Below are positions 5,240 through 14,672 of a stretch of 39,120 bases of DNA, piece after piece; position 1 is the first letter of the stretch; the number at the start of each line of letters is the position of its first letter. Under the pieces are notes generated by a model. It was not told where the DNA came from and made no database searches. It saw nothing but the letters and a program-made list of their open reading frames with translations. Origin of the DNA: an uncultured Clostridia bacterium (GTDB lineage Bacteria > Bacillota > Clostridia > UMGS1883); NCBI GenBank assembly GCA_934476455.1, contig CAKSNY010000028.1:1-39120 (forward strand). The letters are read 5' to 3'. The translations under genes were made by a program, and so were the position numbers.

Positions 5240-6649
5240 TTGCCGGATAAAAATGTAACTGTAAGTGCGGATGAAATCTGCGCTCAAAACGATATAATGA
5301 ACGCTGTTAAACAAAGCCTCGGAGGTAAAAAGAAGTATGCCCTGGTAGAAACCTACGGCTGCCAGCAAAACGTAAACGATTCGCAGCGTATAGAGGGTAT
5401 GCTGCTTAAAATGGGCTATACGCTGACAGATGACAGAAAGAGTGCCGATGTGATAATTTTTAACACTTGTGCCGTGCGTGAAAACGCACAGCTTAAGGTT
5501 TACGGAAACCTCGGCGCGCTTAAGCATTTGAAAGAGAAAAAGCCCTCGCTTATAATAGGCGTTTGCGGATGTATGGTTCAGCAGGAAAGCATTGCAGCGC
5601 GCATACGTGCAAAATACCTCCACGTTGACCTAATTTTCGGCACACATACCCTGTGGCGTTTTCCAAAACTTTTTTCGGAGGCACTTCAGCATAAAGAAAG
5701 AATTTGCGATATATCGGGAAACGGCACAATTGCAGAGGGATTGCCTGTAAATTACGACGGCGGCGTGAAGGCGTTTGTTTCCGTTATGTACGGGTGCAAC
5801 AACTTTTGTTCATACTGCGTTGTCCCCTATGTCCGCGGGAGGGAGCGCAGCCGCAGCGAAAGCGATATTATAACGGAAATCCGCGCACTTGCGCAAAGAG
5901 GCGTGCGTGAGGTAATGCTTTTGGGGCAGAACGTAAATTCCTATGGGAATGACTTGGGTAAAAAAGACGCGTTTGCCCGCCTTTTGGAGCGTGTGAGCGA
6001 GATAGACGGCATAGAACGTATACGCTTTATGTCAAGCCACCCCAAGGATTTGTCGGACGACTTGCTTTTAACCATGGCACGGCTTGAAAAAGTGCCCAAC
6101 CAGCTGCACTTGCCGGTACAATCCGGCTCGGACAAAGTGCTTAAGGATATGAACCGCCGTTACACGCACGAAAGGTATATGTCGCTTGTAAACCGTGCGA
6201 GAGAGCTTATGGAGGATGTGGCGCTTACGACAGATATTATTGTAGGCTTTCCCACAGAAACGGAGGAGGATTTTGAAGATACGCTGACGCTTCTTAAAGA
6301 GGTAAAGTTTGACAGCATATTTTCTTTTATCTATTCGCCGCGCGAGAATACACCCGCAGCAAAGATACCGCCCGTTTCCACACTGGAGGAGATTGAAAAG
6401 CGCTTTGCAAGGCTTTTGGAGGTTCAAAATGCAATAAGCCTGGAGAGAAACAAAACGTACCTCGGCAAAACGCAGTCTGTTTTGGTTGAGGGTGCAAGCA
6501 AAACAGACCCCGAAATGATGACGGGGCGCAACTATGCAAACAAAATCGTAAACTTTAAGGGTGATAAATCGCTTAAAGATACCTTTGCCGATATAAAAAT
6601 TACAAAGGCGCAAACCTGGATTTTATACGGTGAGCTTGAAAATAAATAA
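5240..6649 (+). CDS. miaB: tRNA-2-methylthio-N6-dimethylallyladenosine synthase, 469 aa
   Basis: Radical-SAM methylthiotransferase that converts i6A37 to ms2i6A37 in tRNAs reading UNN codons, using two 4Fe-4S clusters. The N-terminal domain supplies Cys41, Cys77 and Cys111 (YGCQQN, NTCAVRE, CGCMVQQ). The radical-SAM motif CNNFCSYC gives Cys186, Cys190 and Cys193. A C-terminal TRAM-like RNA-binding region follows. Start: the TTG at 5240 is preferred over the TTG at 5225, because GGGAG (5227-5231) lies 8 nt upstream. The substrate-forming enzyme MiaA is encoded six genes' distance downstream. It is the first gene of the long plus-strand operon. Confidence 0.95.
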   Translation: MPDKNVTVSADEICAQNDIMNAVKQSLGGKKKYALVETYGCQQNVNDSQRIEGMLLKMGYTLTDDRKSADVIIFNTCAVRENAQLKVYGNLGALKHLKEKKPSLIIGVCGCMVQQESIAARIRAKYLHVDLIFGTHTLWRFPKLFSEALQHKERICDISGNGTIAEGLPVNYDGGVKAFVSVMYGCNNFCSYCVVPYVRGRERSRSESDIITEIRALAQRGVREVMLLGQNVNSYGNDLGKKDAFARLLERVSEIDGIERIRFMSSHPKDLSDDLLLTMARLEKVPNQLHLPVQSGSDKVLKDMNRRYTHERYMSLVNRARELMEDVALTTDIIVGFPTETEEDFEDTLTLLKEVKFDSIFSFIYSPRENTPAAKIPPVSTLEEIEKRFARLLEVQNAISLERNKTYLGKTQSVLVEGASKTDPEMMTGRNYANKIVNFKGDKSLKDTFADIKITKAQTWILYGELENK

Positions 6650-6669
6650 ATTTTAAAGGAGTAATAATA

Positions 6670-7059
6670 ATGGCAGAAATTTTTGAAAAAGCACGCGAGC
6701 TTGGAGAAGCGATTATAGAAAGCGAAGAATATAAAGAACTTAAGCGCGCCGAAACCGCACAGGAAAACGATAAAGAGGCGCTTGCGCTTTTAAAAGAATA
6801 CAGCGAGGTCAGAGAGCGCCTTGCCGCAGAAATACAAAAAGGCGACGTTGGGGAGGAGCGTATGGCGTCTATCCGTGAAGAGCTTGAGGAGGCTTACGGA
6901 AAGATTACAACAAATGATTCCGTTACGGCGTATATTAACGCACAGCGCACCTTTCAGGCTGTTATAGATCAGATGAATAATATAATATCCTTTCATATAA
7001 CGGGCAAGCTTCCGGGAGGATGCAGCGGAAGCTGTGCAAGCTGCGGCGGCTGCCACTGA
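6670..7059 (+). CDS. YlbF/YmcA family protein with C-terminal cysteine cluster, 129 aa
   Basis: A helical protein of the YlbF/YmcA (Ric) family. In Bacillus these form a complex that works with RNase Y in mRNA maturation and affects biofilm and sporulation. Most of the chain is charged amphipathic helix. The last 12 residues form CSGSCASCGGCH, with Cys118, Cys122, Cys125 and Cys128, suited to an Fe-S cluster or zinc. The position just after miaB matches the miaB-ymcA order of Bacillus, so ricA-like is likely, but YlbF cannot be excluded. ATG start with AAAGGAG upstream. Confidence 0.85.
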   Translation: MAEIFEKARELGEAIIESEEYKELKRAETAQENDKEALALLKEYSEVRERLAAEIQKGDVGEERMASIREELEEAYGKITTNDSVTAYINAQRTFQAVIDQMNNIISFHITGKLPGGCSGSCASCGGCH

Positions 7060-7094
7060 TAAAACACGCATTTTACAAAGGAGGGGGATAAATC

Positions 7095-9659
7095 TTGACG
7101 GAGCTTACGCCTATGATGAAGCAGTATGTGCAGGTTAAAAAAAGCTGTCCCGACGCAATTTTGATGTTTCGCCTGGGCGATTTTTACGAAATGTTTTTTG
7201 AGGATGCACTGCTTGCTTCAAAAGAGCTTGAAATAACACTTACAGGGCGAAATTGCGGAAACAAAGAACGTGCGCCGATGTGCGGCGTGCCGTTTCACGC
7301 GGCGGATTCGTACATTGCGCGGCTTGTTGCCAAGGGGCACAAGGTTGCCATATGCGAACAGATGGAAGACCCCAAAACGGCAAAGGATATAGTAAAGCGC
7401 GATATTATAAGGATAGTTACGCCCGGAACAATTCTTGACGACGGGCTGCTCGATTCGAGAAAGACAAACTATATGGCGTCGGTATGTATTAAAGGTAACG
7501 GCTGTGCCTTGTGCTTTGTTGACGTGTCTACCGGGGAGATGCTCGGCACAACAATTTTTGACGATATTACGTGCGACAAGCTTATTAACGAGCTGGCGCG
7601 GTTTTCGCCCGTAGAGATTGCGCTAAACGGCGCGGCACAGTCTGTTAAAAGGATTAACGAATATATTTCGGGCAGGACAAACGCGCTTGCGTTTTCGTAC
7701 GATGATACCGCCTATGAAAAAAACGCGGGAGAGATGCTTTCCGCAACGCTTAAAAACAGTGCGGATATAACAGACCCGCTTTTGAAAATTGCCGCCGCCG
7801 CGCTTTTGGACTATATTGTGCAAACGCAAAAGGCGCAGATGGTGCATATACGCGAGATAAACATATACACCTCGGCGGAATTTATGGATATAGACGCCGC
7901 AAGCCAGAGAAATCTTGAGCTTGTGGAAACAATGCGTGACAAGGCAAAGCGCGGAAGCCTTTACTGGGTACTTGACCGCTGCAAAACGTCTATGGGGTCG
8001 CGCACTATAAAGCAATGGATACTGCGCCCGCTTGTAAGCGCAAAGGCGATAAACAGCCGTCTGTGCGGCGTGGAGGAGCTTGTCGGCAATATGGCGCTTT
8101 TGGAGGAGCTTAGAGAAAATCTTGCGGGAATTTACGATATGGAGCGCCTTATGAGCCGTATTTCGATGGGCAGCGCCAACGCACGTGACCTTGCGGCGCT
8201 GCGTACATCACTTACGTATTTGCCGCACATACACAAGCTTTTGATGAAAACCGAAAGCGAAATTTTGGCAGTACAGTCGGCACGGCTTGACCCGCTTGAG
8301 GATTTGTGCGACTTGCTTACGCGCGCAATCGTTGACGAGCCGCCGATATCCCTTAGAGAGGGCAAAATAATAAAAGAGGGCTTTAACGAAGAAATCGACC
8401 GCCTGCGTGACGCTGCCGAGAACGGCAAAAGCTATATAGCACAACTTGAAATGCGCGAACGTGAGCGCACGGGAATAAAAAACCTTAAAATTAAATTCAA
8501 CAAGGTATTCGGGTATTATATAGAGGTTTCGTCCTCGAATTTGTCCCGCGTACCCGATGACTATATAAGAAAACAGACAATTACAACGGGAGAGCGCTTT
8601 ATAACCGCAGAACTTAAGGAAACGGAAAGTACTGTTCTGGGCGCTTCGGAAAAGCGCATAGCGCTGGAATACGATGAGTTTGTGAAAATAAGAACACGCC
8701 TTTGTGAAGAGATAGAACGCCTGATAAAAACCGCGCACGCAGTTTCCGTGGCAGACGCGCTGTGTTCGCTTGCAACGGTGGCTGTAAAAAATAACTATGT
8801 GCGCCCCGAGGTGGATATGTCCGATGTTTTGGAAATCAAAGACGGCAGACACCCCGTAGTTGAAAAGATGCTTTCAGACAGCCTGTTTGTACCGAACGAT
8901 ACAACGCTTGACTGCACAAAAAACCGCACCGTAATTATTACGGGACCGAATATGGCGGGGAAATCCACCTATATGCGCCAAAGCGCCCTTATCGTTTTAA
9001 TGGCGCAGATGGGAAGTTTTATCCCCGCAAAAAAAGGGCGCATAGGAATAGCTGACAAAATATTTACGCGTATAGGCGCGTCCGACGACCTTGCCTCGGG
9101 GCAGAGTACATTTATGCTGGAAATGTCTGAGGTAAGCTATATTTTGAAAAACGCAACGAAAAAAAGCCTGTGTCTGCTTGATGAAATAGGCAGAGGGACA
9201 AGCACCTTTGACGGGCTTTCCATAGCGTGGGCGGTTGTTGAATATATAACGAAAAAAATAGCCGCAAAAACACTTTTTGCAACGCATTATCACGAGCTTA
9301 CCGTGCTTGAGGGAGAGCTTGACGGCGTTGTAAATTATAACACGGCATGCAAAAAACACGGCGATGACATAACCTTTTTAAGAAAAATTGTGCGCGGCGG
9401 CACGGATGACAGCTTCGGTATAGAGGTTGCAAAGCTTGCCGGTGTTCCCGAAAGCGTTATAAAGCGTGCGAAAGAGGTTCTGCAAAAGGTTGAAAGCGGT
9501 GAAAGGAAAACCGAAAAGAAGGAAGAGCAATCTCCGCAGATAAGCTTTGACACCGTTACGGAAAACGCGGCGCTTAAAAAGCTGAGGGAAACCGATATAA
9601 CAACAATTACGCCGATAGAAGCGCTTAATAAGCTTTACGAGCTGCAAAAGCTTCTGTAA
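7095..9659 (+). CDS. mutS: DNA mismatch repair protein MutS, 854 aa
   Basis: Mismatch sensor ATPase. The mismatch-reading F-Y-E is at 30-32 (GDFYEMF). Connector, lever and clamp domains fill the middle. The ATPase domain carries Walker A GPNMAGKST near 617-625 and the Walker B region LLDEIGRGTSTFDG near 695. The length is usual for MutS1, including the C-terminal extension. TTG start at 7095 with GGAGGGGG upstream. mutL follows, with its ribosome binding site overlapping the mutS stop codon, so the two are translated together. Confidence 0.97.
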   Translation: MTELTPMMKQYVQVKKSCPDAILMFRLGDFYEMFFEDALLASKELEITLTGRNCGNKERAPMCGVPFHAADSYIARLVAKGHKVAICEQMEDPKTAKDIVKRDIIRIVTPGTILDDGLLDSRKTNYMASVCIKGNGCALCFVDVSTGEMLGTTIFDDITCDKLINELARFSPVEIALNGAAQSVKRINEYISGRTNALAFSYDDTAYEKNAGEMLSATLKNSADITDPLLKIAAAALLDYIVQTQKAQMVHIREINIYTSAEFMDIDAASQRNLELVETMRDKAKRGSLYWVLDRCKTSMGSRTIKQWILRPLVSAKAINSRLCGVEELVGNMALLEELRENLAGIYDMERLMSRISMGSANARDLAALRTSLTYLPHIHKLLMKTESEILAVQSARLDPLEDLCDLLTRAIVDEPPISLREGKIIKEGFNEEIDRLRDAAENGKSYIAQLEMRERERTGIKNLKIKFNKVFGYYIEVSSSNLSRVPDDYIRKQTITTGERFITAELKETESTVLGASEKRIALEYDEFVKIRTRLCEEIERLIKTAHAVSVADALCSLATVAVKNNYVRPEVDMSDVLEIKDGRHPVVEKMLSDSLFVPNDTTLDCTKNRTVIITGPNMAGKSTYMRQSALIVLMAQMGSFIPAKKGRIGIADKIFTRIGASDDLASGQSTFMLEMSEVSYILKNATKKSLCLLDEIGRGTSTFDGLSIAWAVVEYITKKIAAKTLFATHYHELTVLEGELDGVVNYNTACKKHGDDITFLRKIVRGGTDDSFGIEVAKLAGVPESVIKRAKEVLQKVESGERKTEKKEEQSPQISFDTVTENAALKKLRETDITTITPIEALNKLYELQKLL

Positions 9660-9672
9660 GGAGGTGGCAAAC

Positions 9673-11604
9673 GTGGGCGTTATAAATGTTTTGGACAAAT
9701 ACATATCCGAAAAAATTGCCGCAGGCGAGGTTGTGGAACGCCCCGCCAGCGTAATAAAGGAGCTTGTGGAAAATTCGATTGACGCAGGGGCTACCGCCGT
9801 TACGGTGGAAATAAAGCACGGCGGCACGGATTATATGCGTGTAACCGACAACGGATGCGGTATGTCGCCGGAGGATGCCCGCATGTCTTTTTTAAGGCAC
9901 GCGACAAGTAAAATAAAAACAGATACCGATTTAGAGCACATCCACACCCTGGGCTTTCGCGGAGAGGCGCTGTGTTCCGTTGCGGCGGTAAGCAAAACAG
10001 AGCTTTTTACAAAGGAACGTGCCGCGCTTGAGGGAACGCATATTGTTATGGAGGGCGGAACGCTTGCAAAGGAAGAAAGCGCCGGCTGCCCCGATGGTAC
10101 AACAATTGTGGTGAGAAACCTTTTTTACAACACCCCCGCGCGTATGAAATTTATGAAAAAAGACGCCACAGAGGCGGCATATATACTTGACATCCTTAAC
10201 AAACAGGCGCTCGGCAGATGTGATGTTTCCGTAAGATTTATCCGCGACGGAAAAGAAATTCTTTACACACCGGGCGACAATGTGTTAAAAAACGCTGTTC
10301 ACAGTGTGCATGGCAGAGATATTGCCAAGGAAATGCTTTTTGTGGACTACAAAAAAGGCGGCGTAAGCGTTAAGGGGCTTACGGGAAGCAGAACGCTTTC
10401 GCGCCCGAACCGTCTGATGCAGACGTTTTTTGTAAACAATCGTTTCGTTATAAGCAAAACCCTTTCCGCAGCCTTGGCGGAGGCGTATAAAAACGAGCTT
10501 ATGATAGGGCGTTTTCCGGCTTGTGTGCTTAATGTAGAGCTTGATTTTTCGCTTGTTGATGTAAATGTACACCCGGGGAAAACCGAGGTAAAATTTGCAG
10601 ACGATAGGGCTGTATACGAAGCTGTGTACTGGGCGGTAAAATCTGCGCTTGCCGATACCGCCGCACCGAGAGAGGTTTCGCTTGAAAAGGGGAAGAGTAC
10701 AGCGGCGTTTAAAGCAATGATACAAACAATGCAGCAAAAACAGGAAACGGTGTTTGGTGTGCGGCAGCAAAATGCGCCGCCGCAGAAATTTAAGCCGTAT
10801 ATACCTAAAAACGAAAATCCCGCGCCCGTTAAAATTGCCCCGCCCACAGAAAAAAGCGAGGTACGGGAGGCGCTTTCCGGTTTTGAGGATGTGCTGCCGA
10901 TAAAAAATGTGGAGAGCCTTGAAAATGTAAATCCTCAAACTCTGCCGGGTGCTTTAGAGCCTGCGGCGGAAGAAAGCAAGCCTTTCGCAGAAAAATCAGC
11001 GCCGAAGGAGCCTGAAAGCCAAAGCGCCCAAGAGTGCGAATACAAAATAATCGGACAGCTTTTTGAAACATATATACTTGCGGAAAGCGGGGACGATTTT
11101 ATCCTGCTTGACCAGCACGCGGCGCATGAGCGTTTGCAATACGAAAAGCTTATTAAAAGCGGCGGGCGCGCACAAACACAAGCGCTGCTTGTGCCGATAA
11201 CGGTAAATCTTACACCCTCCGAAAAAGCACTTTTGGAGGAAAGATACGAGTTTTTCCTCTCCCTCGGGTTTGAGGCGGAGGACTTCGGCGAGGGAAGCGT
11301 AATTTTACGCACACTTCCCGCCGACTGCGATTTTTCGGATGGGGCAGACCTTTTGATAGAGCTTTTGTCAATTTTGGGCGGAAATGAAAAGGGAGATTTT
11401 TCAAACCTTCGCGATAGGGCGGTTTACACCGTGGCGTGCAAAAGCGCAATACGTGCAAACCGTACACTTTCTGTAAAAGAGCAGGAAAGCCTGTTTGCAC
11501 AGGCAATGAATCTTGAAGGGATTTCCACATGCCCGCACGGGCGGCCTATAAGCATAAAGCTTACTAAAAACAAAATTGAAAAAATGTTTGGGAGGATTGT
11601 ATGA
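9673..11604 (+). CDS. mutL: DNA mismatch repair protein MutL, endonuclease type, 643 aa
   Basis: GHKL ATPase that links mismatch recognition by MutS to strand incision. N-terminal motifs ELVENSIDAG, DNGCGMS, HATSKI and GFRGEAL are all present. A low-complexity Pro/Glu/Lys linker covers about 360-460. The C-terminal domain has DQHAAHERLQYE from residue 480 (the DQHA-x2-E-x4-E endonuclease motif), ACKSAIRAN, and CPHGRP from 620. It is therefore the nicking form found in bacteria without MutH. Start: GTG at 9673 (AAGGAGGTG 8 nt upstream) rather than GTG at 9664, which lies inside the ribosome binding site. It overlaps miaA by 4 nt. Confidence 0.96.
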   Translation: MGVINVLDKYISEKIAAGEVVERPASVIKELVENSIDAGATAVTVEIKHGGTDYMRVTDNGCGMSPEDARMSFLRHATSKIKTDTDLEHIHTLGFRGEALCSVAAVSKTELFTKERAALEGTHIVMEGGTLAKEESAGCPDGTTIVVRNLFYNTPARMKFMKKDATEAAYILDILNKQALGRCDVSVRFIRDGKEILYTPGDNVLKNAVHSVHGRDIAKEMLFVDYKKGGVSVKGLTGSRTLSRPNRLMQTFFVNNRFVISKTLSAALAEAYKNELMIGRFPACVLNVELDFSLVDVNVHPGKTEVKFADDRAVYEAVYWAVKSALADTAAPREVSLEKGKSTAAFKAMIQTMQQKQETVFGVRQQNAPPQKFKPYIPKNENPAPVKIAPPTEKSEVREALSGFEDVLPIKNVESLENVNPQTLPGALEPAAEESKPFAEKSAPKEPESQSAQECEYKIIGQLFETYILAESGDDFILLDQHAAHERLQYEKLIKSGGRAQTQALLVPITVNLTPSEKALLEERYEFFLSLGFEAEDFGEGSVILRTLPADCDFSDGADLLIELLSILGGNEKGDFSNLRDRAVYTVACKSAIRANRTLSVKEQESLFAQAMNLEGISTCPHGRPISIKLTKNKIEKMFGRIV

Positions 11605-12518
11605 AAAAGCCGTTTGTGGTTGCAGTGACAGGACCTACGGCGTCAGGGAAAACCGCGCTGGGCGTTTTTTTGGCGCAGCGCTTTGGCGGCGAGGTGGTGT
11701 CGTGCGATTCGATGCAGATATACAAGCACCTGAACATCGGAACAGCAAAGCCGAGCAAAGAAGAAATGCAGGGTGTGCGGCATCATATGATTGACATTGC
11801 CGAGCCTTACGAAAAATTCAGCGTTGAACGGTTTTGCGCTATGGCAAACGAATGTATAAGTGATATTTTGTCGCGCGGGAAGCTGCCGATTTTGGTGGGC
11901 GGTACGGGGCTTTATATTGAAAATACCGTGTGGGGAACGCGTTTTGCCGCACCCGAACGGGACGAAAAACTTACCGGTGAGCTTTACGACATAGCAAAAA
12001 AAGACGGAGCGGACGCGCTTTACGATATTTTAAAAAAACTTGACCCTGAAAAAGCCGAAAGCCTTCACAAAAACGACATACGCCGTGTTGCACGTGCCGT
12101 TGAAACGGTGCGCACCACGGGAAAAACGCGCGGCGAGCTTGACAGGGAAAGCCGAACAGAGCCGCTTTACGACTGCCTTTGGATAGGGATAGAAACAGAC
12201 CGCGCCGCGCTTTACGAAAAGATAGAGCAGCGGGTGGATTTGATGCTTAGAAACGGGCTTTGCGATGAGGTGCGCCGTTATATATACCCGATAAGAAAAT
12301 CGGGCGGTACGGCGCTCGGGGCAATCGGCTACAGAGAGATGCTATCGTATCTTTTGGGAAAATGCACATATGACGAGGCGGTACGCCTTTTAAAACGAAA
12401 CACACGCCGCTACGCAAAGCGCCAGTTTACGTGGTTCAGAAAAAATACGGATATTTGCCGCATCAGCGGCAATATAAAAGAAGAAGCGGTAAAACTTATC
12501 GCAAAGAAAGGATTTTGA
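11601..12518 (+). CDS. miaA: tRNA dimethylallyltransferase, 305 aa
   Basis: Transfers the isopentenyl group of DMAPP to N6 of A37 in UNN-reading tRNAs, making the substrate for MiaB. P-loop GPTASGKT at 11-18, then DSMQIYKHLNIGTAKPS, a typical MiaA signature, and the C-terminal FxWFRK region. ATG overlaps the mutL stop (ATGA) and GGGAGG lies 6 nt upstream. The order mutS-mutL-miaA-hfq is common to many bacteria. Confidence 0.96.
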   Translation: MKKPFVVAVTGPTASGKTALGVFLAQRFGGEVVSCDSMQIYKHLNIGTAKPSKEEMQGVRHHMIDIAEPYEKFSVERFCAMANECISDILSRGKLPILVGGTGLYIENTVWGTRFAAPERDEKLTGELYDIAKKDGADALYDILKKLDPEKAESLHKNDIRRVARAVETVRTTGKTRGELDRESRTEPLYDCLWIGIETDRAALYEKIEQRVDLMLRNGLCDEVRRYIYPIRKSGGTALGAIGYREMLSYLLGKCTYDEAVRLLKRNTRRYAKRQFTWFRKNTDICRISGNIKEEAVKLIAKKGF

Positions 12519-12520
12519 CA

Positions 12521-12757
12521 ATGAAAACACAGCTTAATTTACAGGATATTTTTCTTAATCAGGTAAGAAAGGATAAAACGCCCGTTACGGTGTTTTTGGT
12601 AAGCGGATTTCAGATACGCGGTCTTGTAACCGGGTTTGACAACTACACAATAGTTATGGAATGTGACGGAAAGCAGGAGCTTGTTTACAAGCACGCAATA
12701 TCGACAATTGTTTTGCAGACACCGATTAACTTTATGGCTCTTTCCGAGCAAGAATAA
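12521..12757 (+). CDS. hfq: RNA chaperone Hfq, 78 aa
   Basis: Hexameric Sm-like RNA-binding protein. The Sm1 segment (TPVTVFLVSGFQIRGLVTGF) and Sm2 segment with YKHAIST are complete; the KH pair lines the poly-U binding ring. It lacks the long acidic C-terminal tail of enterobacterial Hfq, as is usual in Bacillota. The start at 12521, 2 nt after the miaA stop with AAAGGA upstream, is chosen because an in-frame 30-codon upstream extension overlaps miaA and is not conserved-looking. Confidence 0.95.
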   Translation: MKTQLNLQDIFLNQVRKDKTPVTVFLVSGFQIRGLVTGFDNYTIVMECDGKQELVYKHAISTIVLQTPINFMALSEQE

Positions 12758-12779
12758 TTTTTGAGAGGGTAATCCCATT

Positions 12780-13994
12780 ATGAATAAGGCAGTAAAAATT
12801 ATTTTATGTATTTTTACGGCGGCTGCCGTTATAAGCAGCGTATGCTTTTTTATATCGCCGTATGATACCGAAAGCGCAAATATCGTAACGGTATTAAAAA
12901 CCGTTACGGGCAGCGGATTTATTTTAAGAAACGAAACGCTTGTCGTAAACGAGCTTTCGGGCGTGTTCGAGCCGCTTGTGAAAGACGGTGTGCGCGTGAG
13001 CCGCGGCAGCAGCGTGGGAACGGTTATAAGCGGAAATCTGAACCGTTCGCTTGCGGAGAAGCTTGAAAGCGTAAGCGCAAGGATAGATGAAATAAAAAGT
13101 TCGGACAGCTTTTCCGATATTTACGCATCGGACGACGCACGGCTGTACTCTTTTACAAAGGAGCTTTGCACATATATACGCGAAAACGCGGGAAATGAAG
13201 ATTTTGAAGCCGCGGAGGATTACAAAAACAGGCTTAATGCGGTGATAGATAAAAAATATTCCGGGGAGACCGCCACCGCGCGCGACAGCCTGCTTGTAGA
13301 GCTTGAGGACGAGAAGTATTCGCTTGAACAGCAGCTTGGCGGAATACGTGCGGAAATTACAGCGCCCGCCGCAGGTATATTTTACACAGCGCTTGACGGG
13401 CTTGAGCGGCAATGTGCGGACGCGGATATGAAAGAGCTTAAAACCTCGGACATAAACGGATTTTCGCAGGAAATGGAGAGCTTTAAAAATGAAAGCGGCG
13501 CCGTGGCGAAAATTTCCGACACGTACTATTGGTATCTTGCCGCAAATATCCCTGACGAGGATGTAAAGGGGCTTTCCGAGGGGAAGAGCGTGCTTGTTTC
13601 GATTGACGAAATGCCAAGCGTTTCCGCGGTGGTGCTTTCTCTTAAGCCGGACACCTTCGGCGAAACGGCTATCGTTTTAAAAAGCAGTAAAAATGTAAAG
13701 GGCATTACGGAAAAGCGCACTGCCGAATTTGAAATACAAAAGGAAAATTACAGCGGAATATATGTTCCCGCAGCGGCAATACGCGTTGTTGACGACGTGA
13801 CGGGCGTGTATACGATAAACGAAAACAGAGCGGTATTTTTCCGCGCGGTGGACGTTCTGGCACGCGAAAGCGACCACTATATCGTACGTACGAACTACAC
13901 CCCGCCCGAGGGGTGCAAGTACAAGGCGCTTTCCGTATACGACAATATTTTGGTGAATCCCGAGGCGGTGAAAAAAATTGGCAAAAATAAGTGA
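12780..13994 (+). CDS. HlyD-like membrane-fusion/adaptor protein, 404 aa
   Basis: A single N-terminal membrane helix (residues 5-26) anchors an extracytoplasmic protein. Beta-rich lipoyl-like halves (about 45-85 and 205-215, ITAPAAGIFYTALDG) flank a helical hairpin (about 85-190), and a beta-barrel follows. This is the layout of HlyD-type adaptor proteins. No ABC or RND partner gene is nearby. It sits between hfq and yggS-sepF, so a role at the cell envelope is possible, but the function is not known. It overlaps yggS by 17 nt, indicating coupled translation. Confidence 0.75.
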   Translation: MNKAVKIILCIFTAAAVISSVCFFISPYDTESANIVTVLKTVTGSGFILRNETLVVNELSGVFEPLVKDGVRVSRGSSVGTVISGNLNRSLAEKLESVSARIDEIKSSDSFSDIYASDDARLYSFTKELCTYIRENAGNEDFEAAEDYKNRLNAVIDKKYSGETATARDSLLVELEDEKYSLEQQLGGIRAEITAPAAGIFYTALDGLERQCADADMKELKTSDINGFSQEMESFKNESGAVAKISDTYYWYLAANIPDEDVKGLSEGKSVLVSIDEMPSVSAVVLSLKPDTFGETAIVLKSSKNVKGITEKRTAEFEIQKENYSGIYVPAAAIRVVDDVTGVYTINENRAVFFRAVDVLARESDHYIVRTNYTPPEGCKYKALSVYDNILVNPEAVKKIGKNK

Positions 13995-14640
13995 AAATAT
14001 TAAGGACATACGCTGCCGCATTTTGCGTGCGTGCGAAAGCGCAAAGCGTGATGCAGACGGCGTTACGATTGTGTGCGTAACAAAAACGGTCGAGCCGCCG
14101 CAGATTATGCAGGCAATGGACGCGGGGCTTAACATTCTTGCGGAAAACAGACCGCAGGAGCTTATGCGGAAAATTCCCCTTGTTAAGGGCGCGCAGTGGC
14201 ACCTTATAGGTCATCTTCAGACAAATAAGGTAAAAATGGTTGCGGGGAATGCCGCGCTTATTCATTCTGTGGATTCTATGCACCTTGCCCGCTCTGTAAA
14301 CGATGCCTGCGCGGCACGCGGAATTTGCCAGGATATTTTGCTTGAACTTAATATTTCGGGCGAAGAAAGCAAATATGGTTTGACAACAGAGCAAATACCT
14401 ACTATAATTAAAGATATAAAAAATCTTCCCGCGGTTTCTTTTAAGGGCTTTATGACGATGGCGCCGAAAAATGCAAGCCCTAAGGAACTGGAAAAGGTTT
14501 TCGGCACGGCGCACGAGCTTTTTGATACCTACCGCCAAGACGGGGCACAGGTGCTTTCGATGGGGATGTCGGGCGATTTTGAAGCTGCCGTGAAGATGGG
14601 GGCAACACATGTGCGCATAGGAAGCGCAATTTTTAAATAA
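13978..14640 (+). CDS. PLP homeostasis protein (YggS/YlmE/PLPBP family), 220 aa
   Basis: Pyridoxal-phosphate-binding TIM-barrel protein that buffers free PLP. The PLP-binding lysine is Lys36 in VCVTKT. HLIGHLQTNK, SMGMSGDFEAA and the final RIGSAIF are family signatures. TTG start at 13978 with GAGGCGGTG upstream, inside the end of the preceding gene. Placement just before sepF matches ylmE-sepF in Bacillus. Confidence 0.94.
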   Translation: MAKISENIKDIRCRILRACESAKRDADGVTIVCVTKTVEPPQIMQAMDAGLNILAENRPQELMRKIPLVKGAQWHLIGHLQTNKVKMVAGNAALIHSVDSMHLARSVNDACAARGICQDILLELNISGEESKYGLTTEQIPTIIKDIKNLPAVSFKGFMTMAPKNASPKELEKVFGTAHELFDTYRQDGAQVLSMGMSGDFEAAVKMGATHVRIGSAIFK

Positions 14641-14672
14641 AAGCGCAGGGCGCAATTTAGGAGGTATGGAAT

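Noticed and set aside
12431..12520. 30-codon N-terminal extension of Hfq
   Set aside because: It lies inside miaA in another frame and is not part of the Hfq fold; ATG at 12521 has a proper ribosome binding site.
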